Shown here one piece after another: positions 35,359 through 46,180 of a DNA stretch of 64,000 bases. The notes below the pieces were generated by a model. It was not told the origin of the DNA. It worked only from the letters and a program-made list of their open reading frames with translations, and searched no databases. The translations under genes were made by a program, and so were the position numbers. This stretch comes from Climacium dendroides (Eukaryota > Streptophyta > Bryopsida > Hypnales > Climaciaceae), in assembly GCA_950106755.1 (NCBI GenBank), contig OX467086.1, forward strand, positions 10,682,001 to 10,746,000, written 5' to 3'. The first letter of the stretch is position 1. The number at the start of each line of letters is the position of its first letter.

Positions 35359-35428
35359 AATTTCAACAGAAATCTGTTGTTCAGTGACCGAAACAACGCG
35401 ACCGAAACAACAGAATTCTGTTGAAATT
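35359..35428. repeat. hairpin with self-palindromic arms
   Basis: Arms 35,359-35,381 and 35,406-35,428 are inverted copies at 22 of 23 bases around a 24-base loop. The core of the right arm, CAACAGAATTCTGTTG, is itself a perfect 16-base palindrome, and the left core differs by one base. The loop holds GACCGAAACAAC, which recurs overlapping the right arm. A cruciform-prone site or MITE relic. Confidence 0.8.
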
Positions 35429-36589
35429 CCTACGTTTTCTACTAGTGAAGATTTAACAGTAGAAGAAGTCGATCTAATAGTTGTAACAAAGAACTCAAGC
35501 TTTAGCTTTGATTGAGGTTCTATATTTTGAACCTCCAAAAGATTCCTCTAGTTTGACATACTAAAACTTTAGAAAATGAAAAATAGAAACTAAATTCAAC
35601 AAGAATGAAATTCTACATTTTAGAAAAATCAACGCAAACTAATGAAGCTCTTACGGTCACTTTACACTATAGCCAAAGGTTGAGAGTTTGTCAATTTCCA
35701 CCACTCAAAAAGTTGACTACCTTAAATTTGATTGGTGGAAATCCTTCATACCAGAAGGCACAATTTAGAGGTCATCGCTTTCCAAACTGCCATCATGTCA
35801 GAAAAATGCCTAGATTGCTATGGACTCTAAAAGTGAGTTTGTGTCATGCAAGATAAGAAATCCAAATTCTAGTTGAAAGATTGTTGAATTTTGAAAAATT
35901 AAAATTAAATTAAAATTGATAAGAGAAGGTGGCATTCATCAAGGAAAAGAAGAAAGTAGAAGGTTTGTCCATATCATGCAAAATCTCTCTATTGTAATGG
36001 GAGAGTAGGTCTCAAACTCCATCGGTAACATTGTATTTGTATACACAATGGGAGGAAAGGGGGGCATGGAGTCGGGCACAAATGCATGACAAAGGTGAAG
36101 AAAAAGGCCTTTAGGCCTTAATTTTCAATCTGACTTTTTTTGTGGAAAAATTTAAATTAGGATAGAAAATTCATACCTTCATTTTTGCCAATTTTGATAA
36201 ATTCAAGCTCCATCTCTTCCTTCAACATGATCAATTGAAGCATGTTTGAATCCTCCCACATTCGATTTGCCTTCATCTTCTCCTTCAATTTTCATTGTTT
36301 TGGGGGGGGAAGTTGATGTTTTTTTCTTCAAACCAACCTTCTGCTTAGGAACAACTTTCTTTCTAAAGGATCCTATAATTTCACAATTTCCTCTCTCAAC
36401 AATTGGCAATAATTGGCAAAAGAAAAAAAATTCTATGATGCTTTAGATGAGTGGTATCACCAAGTCAAGTAAATCATGAAGCATATCTCGGCTACAACCT
36501 CGAATAATGTACAATGATGGACTAATTCAGCCCAAATGTGGAGAATGCACCATCAAAGGTAAACAAAACTTTCATAATAAAGCCATTGA
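35429..36589. other. intergenic, possible flank of Harbinger-like element
   Basis: A Lys-rich minus-strand frame at 36,203-36,409 (KKVVPKQKVGLKKKTSTSPP) is the only notable coding-like stretch. It could be a linker of the pseudogene element at 36.6-37.6 kb, but no motif supports this. Confidence 0.35.
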
Positions 36590-37633
36590 CAAGCTCTAGA
36601 GTATGCTATTTTTCATCTAAGCTACAATCATTATCATTGTGTGTACAATTTTCAAATTGAATGTCTAAATTTCTTGCCAAATGACCTTTGTAGAAAATAT
36701 CAGCTAGTAATAGATGAATTTGAGTTGAATCAACCAAAAATTCTTTTATTTTTTCTTATTTTTTTGTCTTTGTTTCTTCGCATGTAGGATTTTCTTCATT
36801 CTCTAGAATTAACAGATTGTGAAGACGTCTTCCTTTCAGAATTCCAAATGCTTTTTCCACATCCATATGGGTGCTTGATTGGATAAACTTCCAATGTACT
36901 TTTCTTCTAGGCAATCCTTATCTTTCTTCCTTGGATGGTGAATAAAACCAAGGCCTCATAGGATACACAACATCACCAATGAATTTTTTAGGAAAAAACC
37001 TCAAAAAAAGTACACCCCTCATAGTCTGTTTTCCAATTTCCAATTTATGAAATAAGGCCCAATCATGAATCCATCCATCCCATCCAAAATGGTAGTCCTA
37101 AAATGTGAAAATTAGCATCTACAACTCCTTGTAATAAACATGAATAATATCCTTTTCAATAATAAGATGCAATAGGATCATGAGATAGTAATGTAATAGG
37201 GATGTGGCTACCACCTATTGCCTCTAGAATAAGTGGAATACTATGTAGTGCTTCAAAACCCTTTACTATTTGTTTCATTCAAACAAAATTTGTTGTTTTT
37301 TAAAACCAATAGTCTCAAATGAATCCTAATAGCTTCACAACAATCCCTCACAATGATAAAAATTGTATTCAATTCTACATTAAATAAATCCCCGACCAAT
37401 TGCAATGAATTACCTATTACTAATTGAGAAAGAGTTATAGCAATCTTCTACTCCACACTAATACTTTCTCTGAGATGTCTATCCTTCTTCTTCAAAATAG
37501 GCCCTAAAAGAATACATAGATATTGAAATGTAGATGGACTCACCCTCATCCTCTTTTTAAAAATCACAATATGATAATGATCTTGTAAGTGCATGTTCAA
37601 AAAACCCCTCCATATCTTAGAATTTGCCAACAT
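36590..37633 (-). pseudogene. second Harbinger/ALP1-like transposase, broken
   Basis: Minus-strand fragments in order: FKKRMRVSPSTFQYLCILLG (the N-terminal motif of ALP1-like proteins) near 37,560-37,490, and a segment matching SLQLVGDLF near 37,400. Next come GAIGGSHIPI-like sequence near 37,200, where the usual Asp of AIDxTHI is replaced by Gly, and GDVVYPMRPWFY near 36,960. LPRRKVHWKFIQSSTHM with VEKAFGILKGRR follow near 36,900-36,830, so the third acidic residue is retained. Stops and frameshifts separate the parts. It belongs to a different Harbinger lineage from the element at 28.8-34.0 kb. No terminal repeats were defined. Confidence 0.82.
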
Positions 37634-37879
37634 TTCCTCTAAAAATTCACCCTACATATTTGGGCAATAAAAACTGTCATCATCATCATTTGGAATTTTG
37701 CTCAAAAATTGCAAGTTTTTACAATGCCAAAATGTCTACAATGACATGCTTTATGACCATAAAAAACAAAAGTAGAACAACAATGTATTCTTTTCAAGAA
37801 TCCATGGTTAGAAAGGGTGAGAGAAAAATTTCAGAAATTGGATGGACTATTCATATAAAGAGAGATGGATACAAGCCAA

Positions 37880-38142
37880 ACAAATGGTATGGGTTTGAAC
37901 TTTGGGCTTGGCCTTTGGAGGCTTCACACTATGGTTGTTCAAGTTGAAAGGCCATGAGTTCATTGCCAAGGGTTCGGATTTTGGGTTTGACCTTTGAGGT
38001 TTCACACTATGGTTGGCCAAAGGCTCCAATTCCTATCATTTATTGCCTATTAAAAGTCCATTTTTTTAGACTCTCACCAAAGGTTTGGCCACTCACATTT
38101 ACAACCTCTCAACTTGGATAGTCATAGTGTGAAGTGGACTTT
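37880..38142. repeat. direct plus inverted repeats beside ALP1-like relic
   Basis: A block with TTTGG(G)CTTGGCCTTTGGAGG and TTCACACTATGGTTG occurs near 37,893 and again, altered, near 37,975. CTTCACACTATGGTTGTTCAAGTTGA (37,920-37,945) also pairs with an inverted relative at about 38,112-38,138. A small inverted-repeat element of ~220 bases fits. Confidence 0.55.
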
Positions 38143-39739
38143 AAATGGTTTTCTTGCCTTAATAAGTGGCACCTGCACATTAGAGAAGGCATCACCTTGA
38201 AGCCACTTAAAATGTTATCATTTTTTGTATTATTATAATTAAAATCTAACAAAATAATATATAATATAATTTTTAAAATATAATGTACACATTTATTACA
38301 GGACAATGTACACATCATGAATGTTTGAAAAAAATACATAAAATAGAGGCAAAAGAGATCAATTTGAGTTTTGGAATGCCTAGATGTACTACAACCTTAC
38401 TTCATTGGATTGAGATTGGCAAACATGCCATCAACACTTCAACAACGAATTTTATAAACACATAGTCAAAGCTTGAGGGTGACTTTATTTCAAATATATC
38501 AATGAATATCAAGTGACCCACTATATAGTGAGACTACTTTAAACCATATGGAGGGTGTCATTTCTTACAAAATCTTTTAATAAATATATTGAAATGACAA
38601 AGTTTCAAGAATTTTTTTCAGTTTTTGTGTTATCCACATGTAACCTCGATCAAATGTATAACAATCCTTGCTTTTGAGTTGTAAGTTACGTGAATGTTAC
38701 AATTTTGGTTTGTAAGTATGTTGAAGAATATTTCATTTACTTATGGAGAGTGAACAATTTAGTGGTGTTAGTCCTTTTGGTAGATTCTAAATATTACAAG
38801 ATTTGTGAGGATATATTGATGCAATGGTGCAATCAAGTATATTTTCGTCATATTGCTTGTGGTTTTAAGATTGATGTGGTTGATTCATGTTTAGTCATTT
38901 TAGAGATTCTGAACAATGTAAGATTGTAGACAAGGTGAGAGACGAGGGAAATCTTTAGGTTGGTGAATTTGTGGAAGAGAATACTAATGGCTCAATTAAT
39001 TTGCCATGCTAGATTGAATTTGTGGATTATAACACAAGATTGATTAACTACAAAAGAGGATTTAATTGACATTAACAATCTAATAGATGTCTTTCAAAAA
39101 ATATCATTTATTAATATTGCAAATTTTTATACTATCACAACATGTCTTCATTTGCCATGCCCCATATTTTGAGGAAAAATATGACTCTCTAGGAGTGGGT
39201 TTTACCACGAGATGGAAAATAGCCACCATGCCACCAAGACTACATACCAACAACACATACAACACTCAAGTGGAAAAAACAAGAAAAATCCTTTCATTCA
39301 GACTTTTAACATTGGTATCAAATAATTGCATTTAGATTCTAAAATAAAAAGTTGCCATTAATATTGCTCAATTTATTTCATTACAAAGCAATTGCTGTAA
39401 GATGTAAAACATCTCTTAGTTTTTCTACTGCAACATATAGTATCCTATGGTGTGCCAAATGTACTCAGGTTGAAAGTAGGTGGGTTTCAAAAGTAGAATT
39501 CATTGAAGCTTAGTCCATATAATTATAGTTTCTATTGTCTTTCTCTAAATTTATTTATTTTGGTGGTAAAACCATAGAAACAAAATAATTTTTCTCTTTT
39601 CTAGTATTGACTTTTGTAGCTTGACCATCGTTGATAATGCACATTTGGAATTTGGACTCTAGAGCAAGTTCTATTTGAACTCCAACTTCTTGTCTTCCCA
39701 TAAGCTTCATGGGAATATGATTTTTATTTCAACCGGTGC
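38143..39739. other. intergenic, faint transposon-like frames
   Basis: A frame at 38,690-38,929 contains VDSKYYKICEDILM and RHIACGFKIDVV, loosely like the DUF659 region of hAT transposases, but too weak to annotate. Nothing else is supported. Confidence 0.35.
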
Positions 39740-40500
39740 CCAAGAGCAAAAGTTATTCCAACTTAAACATAATTTTCACTTTGCCAAGTAGAAAAAGAAA
39801 TCTACAAAAAATGAAATGAAGTTGAAATTTTTTTCTTATAGGTCTTATTTTTGTTTACAAGCAAAGCTTTGATTCAATTCACTTGAATTAGTGATGTGAA
39901 AGTTGTGAATGATCTTATTTTTTAGGCAATCTAAGCATCTTCTTGGAAAAATAACTTATGGGTTTCATTTTTTAATGTAAATTTTGCAACTCTTTTATAA
40001 GGTTAAGTTTTCTTGTAAAAACAATCTCACCATTTGGATTATAGCATTTCAATTCCATCTCGGAGCTATTAATAATTCAATGTTTTGTTGAATCTGAGAC
40101 CTACTTCTACTTAACAAATTTTTAATGAAAGAAAATCAAGTTTTTTTTTTTTTAATTCCCCCCCTCCCCCTCCCTCCAAACTCTCATTTCAAATCCTCAA
40201 CATAAAATTTGTTAATCCCAAATTCAATAATACAAAAAATTTAAAATAAGGGGATCCAAAGCCTAAAAATCTAGTCATGGAATGTGCAAAAAAATTTGTT
40301 CTCTTCACTTTAAATGCAAATTTCTTACTATCTATATGGTTAATGTTTCTAAATTTTCTACTACACATTCTTATACTAGTCTAGTGCAAGATCCTACAAA
40401 AAAATGTAAACTTCAAGAATTTTGCACCTTGCAATAGAAATGACAGTTTTGAGTGGTTTTTGAAAGAAAAAGGCCTTGGGACTTCAAGGGTTAAATAATT
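39740..40500 (+). repeat. dispersed repeat R2, copy 2
   Basis: Shares blocks with 7,650-8,600 and 45,170-45,850: GTGATGTGAAAGTTGTGAA near 39,890, CCATCTCGGAGCTATT near 40,060, GGATCCAAAGCC near 40,252, TTCTTCACTTTAAA-like near 40,305, and TAGTGCAAGATCCTACAA near 40,383. No open frame. A poly-T stretch and a C-rich patch interrupt it near 40,140-40,180. Confidence 0.65.
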
Positions 40501-41212
40501 AATTAGTTACTCTTTGTTTTATGTTCCTTTGTATTTGATCCTAATTTTTTTACATATGTTACATGTTTTCATGCCAAACATTCATCCTAAAATTCTTCAT
40601 TATTAAACAATTTAAAATTTATAAGTACTATAGCATGCCAAGAATTAAGCTAGATTTTCATTTATAATCACCTATAGTGTGCTTTAAATTAAAACCAAGT
40701 AGCTTTTTTTCTACTAAAAGGGCCCGTTAAAAATCATAATTAGTAAGTAAATAGCCCCCAAGCAAATATTTGGTTAATGCACATGGTTACAAAACATAAA
40801 GGAAAGTGACCATGAAATAAGTCTATGAGATGAGAATGGGTTTGAATGAAAAAACCACATTTCTATTGTACAAAATATTAATAACAAATTTTCCATATTA
40901 TATAAGTTATCAGAAATAGGTACAGGACCTCTAAAATGAGGTGACCTTCAAATTTGCAGCACTTGCAGATAAGCACGACTGGATGGATGATATCCATCCA
41001 TTTCTACTAACGTTCAATAATCAATTTCCTTGATTTCCAGGGTCCGTCCATTTCCAAGCAACTGTTAACCTCTTTTACATCCATCAGTGAGATGATGCAT
41101 GCACGACGGATGATAACTTAAGTTCCCCCTTCACTTGCCATGCAATTTGCATTGCAGGACACTGAATCCTGGGGCAGGGAGTATTGACACCCCCTAATTG
41201 CCCCATTCAAGG
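40501..41212. other. intergenic, nothing recognised
   Basis: AT-rich, becoming more balanced after 40,950. No gene or repeat was recognised. Confidence 0.5.
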
Positions 41213-41680
41213 GTAAATGTAAAAATTGCCACCTATTTTGTGCCGCATCAATTTCATATTTCTTCGCATATCTCAACTAATTTAGGGACTCTGATTGCAA
41301 ATATAAATTCAAAATTTCCAAATTTTGTGATGGGCGGCAAATGAAAAACTTCAGTGTTTTCTCCAGGGTTAAAAACATGAGGCAATAAAGGGGTCAATCC
41401 TCCCTGACCTTGAATCCTGACCACGAAGTAAATCCAACAGGATAATTTGGGATTCTCCGGGGATAAAAGTAAAAACATGCCCCCTATTTTGAGCTGTGTC
41501 TAGGATATGTCCTAAACCTCTCCCAGCTAATTTGGGGTCCTATCCGACTACAAATACGAATTCAAAATTTGCAAAAAGAAAGAAAAAAATTACTTGAAAA
41601 ATAAAAAATTCCTGCATTTTCCCCCGGGGTAAATCCAGCCTGCTGGCCCATTTCGTGGGCAGGGTTTACCCTAACGTCCC
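41213..41680. repeat. ~253-bp tandem duplication
   Basis: Two diverged copies begin TAAA(T/A)GTAAAAA and (C)CCTATTTTG(T/A)G at about 41,213 and 41,466. They share CAGCTAATTT(A)GGG-like and ATTCAAAATTT blocks and end in CCAGGGTTAAA / CCGGGGTAAA. The C-rich tails look like Gypsy-type leader DNA, but no retroelement gene is present. Confidence 0.6.
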
Positions 41681-42064
41681 CCCATTTGCATTGGCGGCGT
41701 GCTAACTGAACCTATTGATGCGCCTCCCCCACTGGCGGGTGGCCTTTTGCTGTTCTTCTTCCATTTGTCTCTTGTCTCTTTTTTTCCCCATAAAAAGAGC
41801 CCCCTTATTCTATTCTAAGCCAATGAGCCGTTTGGAATGAACGAACTTAACAGTGCCCTACGTTACTGAGGAATAATGAGGGATTGAGGGCGGAGGCCCC
41901 TCACTCCGTCCGCCACTTGGAAGTCAATGCAATGCATTTCATGCACGAAATATGGATATTCTGGGCCTGGAAAGACAGGCAGGCGGCAGGGAATTAAAAG
42001 GAACCCATGAGTTAGTTATGAGAAAAAGAAATATCCTAAACTAAGCTTAGTTCATTTGAGGCAC
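41681..42064. other. GC-richer unassigned stretch
   Basis: Contains CCCCCCATT, GGCGGCGTGC and a TATA-like CCCATAAAAAGAGCC near 41,788. This could be a relic promoter or LTR part, but no downstream frame supports a gene. Confidence 0.35.
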
Positions 42065-42350
42065 CACTACACTAAAATTGGTAAATAGTGTTGGCCATAC
42101 TAATTGTCAACAATAACATTAATTGTGATTTGCAAAGTTAGTGTTAAAACATTATTTATTCATTCTAATATTATTTTAGTTCTATAGTAAAATTTGGTCA
42201 TTTCAACATTTCTATTAGAGTGCATTTAGTGTTAAATGGGAACACTATCAGATGGGCATTGGCGACGGAAGTGATTTAGAAATGCTTGAATTATCAACCC
42301 AACATTAATTATCACCCAACGCTATTTACCAATTTTAATGTACTGTAGTA
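42065..42350. mobile_element. CACTA-like MITE, 286 bp
   Basis: The left end CACTACACTAAAATTGG plus GTAAATAGTGTTGG pairs with the right end CCAACGCTATTTACC plus AATTTTAATGTACTGTAGTA, with a small indel. The terminal right G is changed to A, and the flanking triplets (CAC, CTC) do not match. Non-coding. Confidence 0.6.
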
Positions 42351-42540
42351 CTCAGGACAATGAGATTCTTCAACTAGAGGAATAGGAATTGGACCCTAGT
42401 ACCATCCTATGGTAGAAGTTCCAATGTTTGGAAAAAGTAGGCAGCTAGTTCAAAGTTAACCGAAGGAATTGTAATATCAACCTGTCAACCCAAAATATCA
42501 TTAGTAACAACCCATCAACCCAAAAGATCATTACTGACTA
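42351..42540. repeat. ~30-bp tandem duplication
   Basis: (C/A)(T/C)CAACCCAAAA(T/G)ATCATTA occurs twice near 42,486 and 42,515, directly left of the truncated CACTA segment. The rest is unremarkable. Confidence 0.55.
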
Positions 42541-43090
42541 GTCACATTTTTTAAGTCACATTTTCATTCATTTGTTTTTGGGTATAATTTCTTGTATTTT
42601 GCCTACGTGGCATATATGTTGACCACCTTTACAATTTGACTTTTTCTTGAGGTGCTCGGGCAAAGAAAAAAAATCCTACGTGGCATGTGATTGAGTGCAA
42701 TCATATTTTCTGATGATGTGGAATATGACTACAATGAGTCATATTTTAGCTGATGTAGAATATGACTACAATGAGTCATATTTTAGCTGATGTAGAATAT
42801 GACTACAATGAGTCATATTTTGGCTGATGTGGAATATGACTACGATGAGTCATATTTTGGTTGACATGGCACATAATTTTGTGTAGTCATATTTTTTGTT
42901 GATGTTGAAAATGACTTTTATGAGTCATGTTTTTTATTGATGTTGAATGTGACTCTTATGAGTCATAATTTTGATGATTTGAAATATGACTTGCATAAGT
43001 AATATTTTCTTTTGATGTGTAATGTGACTCTTATAAGTGATATTTTGGGTTGATGTGGAATATGACTATTGTGAGTCATATTTTGGTTGG
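42541..43090. mobile_element. CACTA family, truncated left end (copy 3)
   Basis: From GTCACATTTT onward it follows the left part of copies 1 and 2: CTACGTGGCATATATGTTGACCACC-like leader, TTGAGGTGCTCGGGCAAA, CCTACGTGGCATGTGATTG, then about ten palindromic 37-base units. Three successive units (about 42,718-42,830) are almost identical, reading GAATATGACTACAATGAG then TCATATTTT. The CACTA terminus and everything right of the array are absent, so it is a broken copy. The near-identity of adjacent units suggests recent array expansion. Confidence 0.85.
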
Positions 43091-43249
43091 TATAGCAATT
43101 CAATCGAATGTCATTGGTAATTTTGTGATTGAATGTACATCAATATTGTTTAGCTACTAAATATAGAATTCATGCAAATTCTTGAAATTTCAACTAAATT
43201 CTTCAACATAAAAATAAAACTTAAGTTGCAATTTGTATTACAAAAATTG

Positions 43250-43450
43250 TAAGTTAAAAGGATCCAAAGCCTTGTAATCTAGTCAAGTTGAAAGAAAAAA
43301 CCTTGTTTTCTTCACTTTAAAAGATTATATCTTATAACTGATATTGTCAAAGTTTCTAAAATTTCTTCTAAACATTTTCATACTAATCTAGTGCAAGATC
43401 CTACAATTGGATATGCAAAATAAATAAATGTTTAGAATATTTATTATTTA
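43250..43450 (+). repeat. dispersed repeat R2, fragment
   Basis: Contains AGGATCCAAAGCCTTGTAAT, TTCTTCACTTTAAAAG and CTAGTGCAAGATCCTACAAT, closely matching 8,350-8,510. It begins about 160 bases beyond the CACTA fragment. Confidence 0.75.
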
Positions 43451-44560
43451 TATTGAAAATATCAAAGTTTCTAAAATTTCTTCCAAACATTTTCTTCCAA
43501 AGTTGAGCCGAAGAGAGTGTAACGCCTCCAAGCAATGGACTCTTTCAATTTTTTGGTACCATTTTCATGAATTGACCTTAAGTAGAAGAAGACCAGCCCC
43601 CTAAAACCCTGAAAAACAAGCCCTAAACTACCTCAATTTCTTAATCAAACCTCCCAATACCTAGGACAACTTCTTAAGTCAAAATCACATCCAAATATGC
43701 CCTTAGAGGCCTAAAATGGTCCAAATTGAGCCCTAATTAACAATTCCAGCACCCCATGCTAGCACAAACATCTAATTTTCACTAAACCCTAAGAATTAGA
43801 CTTGCATGCAAATTCAATCATCCTCAAGCATCTACTTTGACCATCATTGCATTCAAGATCTCTTTCCATAACCATATGCAATCAAAATTGCAATCTTACA
43901 ATGACAAGTGTAGAAAACTTCATCAAAACCTCACAATAGACCTCCTCCTAAGGCTAGCAAACACCCCTTCACCAAAGCAACTACCAACACCTCAATTCCA
44001 CTCCAAATTAGGTGAGAATAGTCTTGTTTGGAAGCTTAACTTGAAGGTGCATCTGCTCTCCAAAAATCAACTTCATTGACGTTGCCATGCTCTTGCAATC
44101 GCTTGCCAAAGTCACTGCTCCCAATCGCAGCGGCACCAGCCCTCCTTTCACAAATTCAGTTGCCCCAATCTCATCCTTGCTCCAAATCGGGCGAGTCATA
44201 GCTTCCCGGAAAGCTAACTTCAAGGCGCTCTATCCTTCCAAAATTCAGCTCCATCCAAGCTTTCATGCTCCTGCAATTGCTCGTCAAAGTTACAACTTCC
44301 AATTGTAGCGGCAACACCTTCTTCCTCAAACTTTTCTCATCTGACCTAAACAACCTCCATTTTTCACCCCTTTTCTCCCTCTCAAGGTGAAAGCCTACTT
44401 GACAAATTGTCTATCATCCTAGTCTAACTCCTTGCAATCCTTGTTCTACCATCTTTTGTTCACTTTTCACAACATTCTTGACACCAACTTCCCAAAACAC
44501 ATGCACACCCCAAACACACAAGAGAGAGAGAGCGCTTCCAACCCTAATTCGACTATTACC
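43451..44560. repeat. region with ~181-bp tandem repeat, ~2.3 copies
   Basis: Between about 43,950 and 44,345 a unit repeats with a period near 181 bases. It contains CTCCAAAT(T/C)(A/G)GG, GGAAGCTTAACTT / GGAAAGCTAACTT, CATGCTC(T/C)TGCAAT and GCGGCA(C/A)CA. A third copy begins at CTTCTTCCTC. Surrounding DNA is C-rich on the plus strand, with GAGAGAGAG near 44,521. This resembles the long leader of a retrotransposon, yet no gag or pol sequence is visible. Confidence 0.6.
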
Positions 44561-44853
44561 TTTTCTTACTAACTTGCTAATCACCTACAGTATCCCTAAT
44601 TTACTGAAATTTGCCTTTTAATTATTATTTTTGCCTAAATAGTGCTCCTATTACTAGGTTAATGTTTTCCTAGTAGTTATACGTTCATTAACATTTTTGG
44701 TGCTTTTTATGTTTATCATTTTTTTGTAATCTTCAATTTATATTTAGATCTTTGTTTTCACCTTATTTTTATATTTTTTACTTATTCTAGTTTTTCTTTG
44801 ATTAGTGCTAAAAACCTTCTAACTAGTGATTGTGGTTAAATCTAAAATACTAA
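44561..44853. other. AT-rich, nothing recognised
   Basis: T-rich sequence without features, leading into the palindrome. Confidence 0.5.
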
Positions 44854-44869
44854 CACTTTTAATATAATA

Positions 44870-44935
<66 letters not shown>

Positions 44936-44951
44936 TATTATATTAAAAGTG
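44854..44951. repeat. 98-bp near-perfect palindrome with (AT)n centre
   Basis: The 25 outer bases on each side are perfect inverted copies (CACTTTTAATATAATAGAAA at the left edge, continuing AATTAT). The middle ~48 bases are an uninterrupted AT run, so the two arms pair along their full length. Such a sequence can extrude a cruciform and is prone to instability. Confidence 0.92.
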
Positions 44952-45169
44952 AACCAATATGGTGGTTCACATAATGTTTTTTGATGAAGAAATGGATTTT
45001 GGGTAGGCTCCTATGGTTTCAATTTTTGTTGCAATTTTTTGAAAACTTTGATGAAGATAGAAAAACACATTTGCTTTCCAATAATATAATTTTTTTTTAA
45101 AATTAATGATTGGGAGCTTAAGCCATGCTACCCTAAGCCTAGAATGGAGCTTGCTAGAAAACGCCAAAA

Positions 45170-45850
45170 AATCACAAAAAGTCAAAACAAATTTTTGAAA
45201 AATCATCTTTCTTATAGAAATATTTTCTACTTGAAAAAAATTGATCCATTGTATTTGAACTAGAGATTTTTTTGGACAATCTTGTCATCTGGACAATTTT
45301 CTTAAAATCATCATTTTGAAAGAATAACTTTTAGGATTCATTTTTTAATTCAATTTTCACGATTTAAAAAAAATCTATAAGGTTTAGTTTTTAATCTTAC
45401 CGTTGGCATTAATTCCATCTTAGAGCTATTAACAATTTAGTTTCTTTTTAAGTCTCATACCTACTTTTGTTTAAAATCTTTTTTAAAGAATGAAAATTAA
45501 AATATGATTTTGGGTAAAATAATCCTAAACTTTCAATTCAATTCTTTAACATAAAAAAATTGATATTCAATATTAGTATTGGAAAAATTTTAACATAAAA
45601 AGATTCAAAGTCTCATAATCCAATCATACAAGGTGGAAAAAAAATCCATTTTCTTCACTTCAAATACAAATATCTTGCAATCCATTTGGTTAAAGATTTT
45701 GAATTTTTATGCACACAAATTCATACAGTTCCAGTCAAAGATCCTACAATTCAACATACCAAAAATCAATTAATTAATTTTTTGCTTTTTGCAATAGAAA
45801 TGTCAATTTTGGATGTTTTTTTTTATGAAAAATGACCTTGGGCTTTTAGA
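45170..45850 (+). repeat. dispersed repeat R2, copy 3
   Basis: Follows the R2 order: TTCTTATAGAAATATTTTC near 45,208, CCATCTTAGAGCTATTAACA near 45,416, AGATTCAAAGTC near 45,600, TTCTTCACTTCAAATACAAA near 45,652, AAAGATCCTACAATTC near 45,737, and a final GAC(C)TTGGGC also found at the end of copy 2. No coding frame. Confidence 0.7.
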
Positions 45851-45899
45851 ATATTATGTCCCACAATGATCTTGAGCCTCCCAACTCTCAAATATAAAA

Positions 45900-46180
45900 T
45901 TTTCAATAACATTATCTACAAACTCACACACAACATCTTTTTGTTTCTACTTTAATTCATTCCCAAACATTTACACATCAAATGAGATTGTTTACTTTCA
46001 TTGTTCATTTTCTTTGTTACTATGAGATCTTCAAAACCACACATCTCACAATCACCTTCTTAGTACCATTAGAAAGCCTTCACCAAGGAAGGGTGCACGA
46101 ACTTTGTTTTGTGGCACTCCAACTCACTAAAAAAAGATATTGAATTTCAAACTTTCACAAATTTTTTTTAAAAAATTAAA
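45900..46180 (+). repeat. repeat R1, single unit
   Basis: The box TAGTACCATTAGAAAGCC, then AAGGAAGGGTGCAC, GAACTTTGTTTTGTGGCA (46,060-46,118) matches 50,104-50,165. It directly follows an R2 copy, as the R1 array at 6.4-7.6 kb directly precedes one. Confidence 0.75.

Noticed and set aside
38690..38929. Possible hAT DUF659 fragment
   Set aside because: Only two short stretches resemble the domain, and neighbouring motifs do not follow in any frame.
39440..39520. Possible Copia RNase H end (WVSKVEFIEA-like)
   Set aside because: About ten residues of loose similarity with no reverse transcriptase, integrase or LTR nearby.
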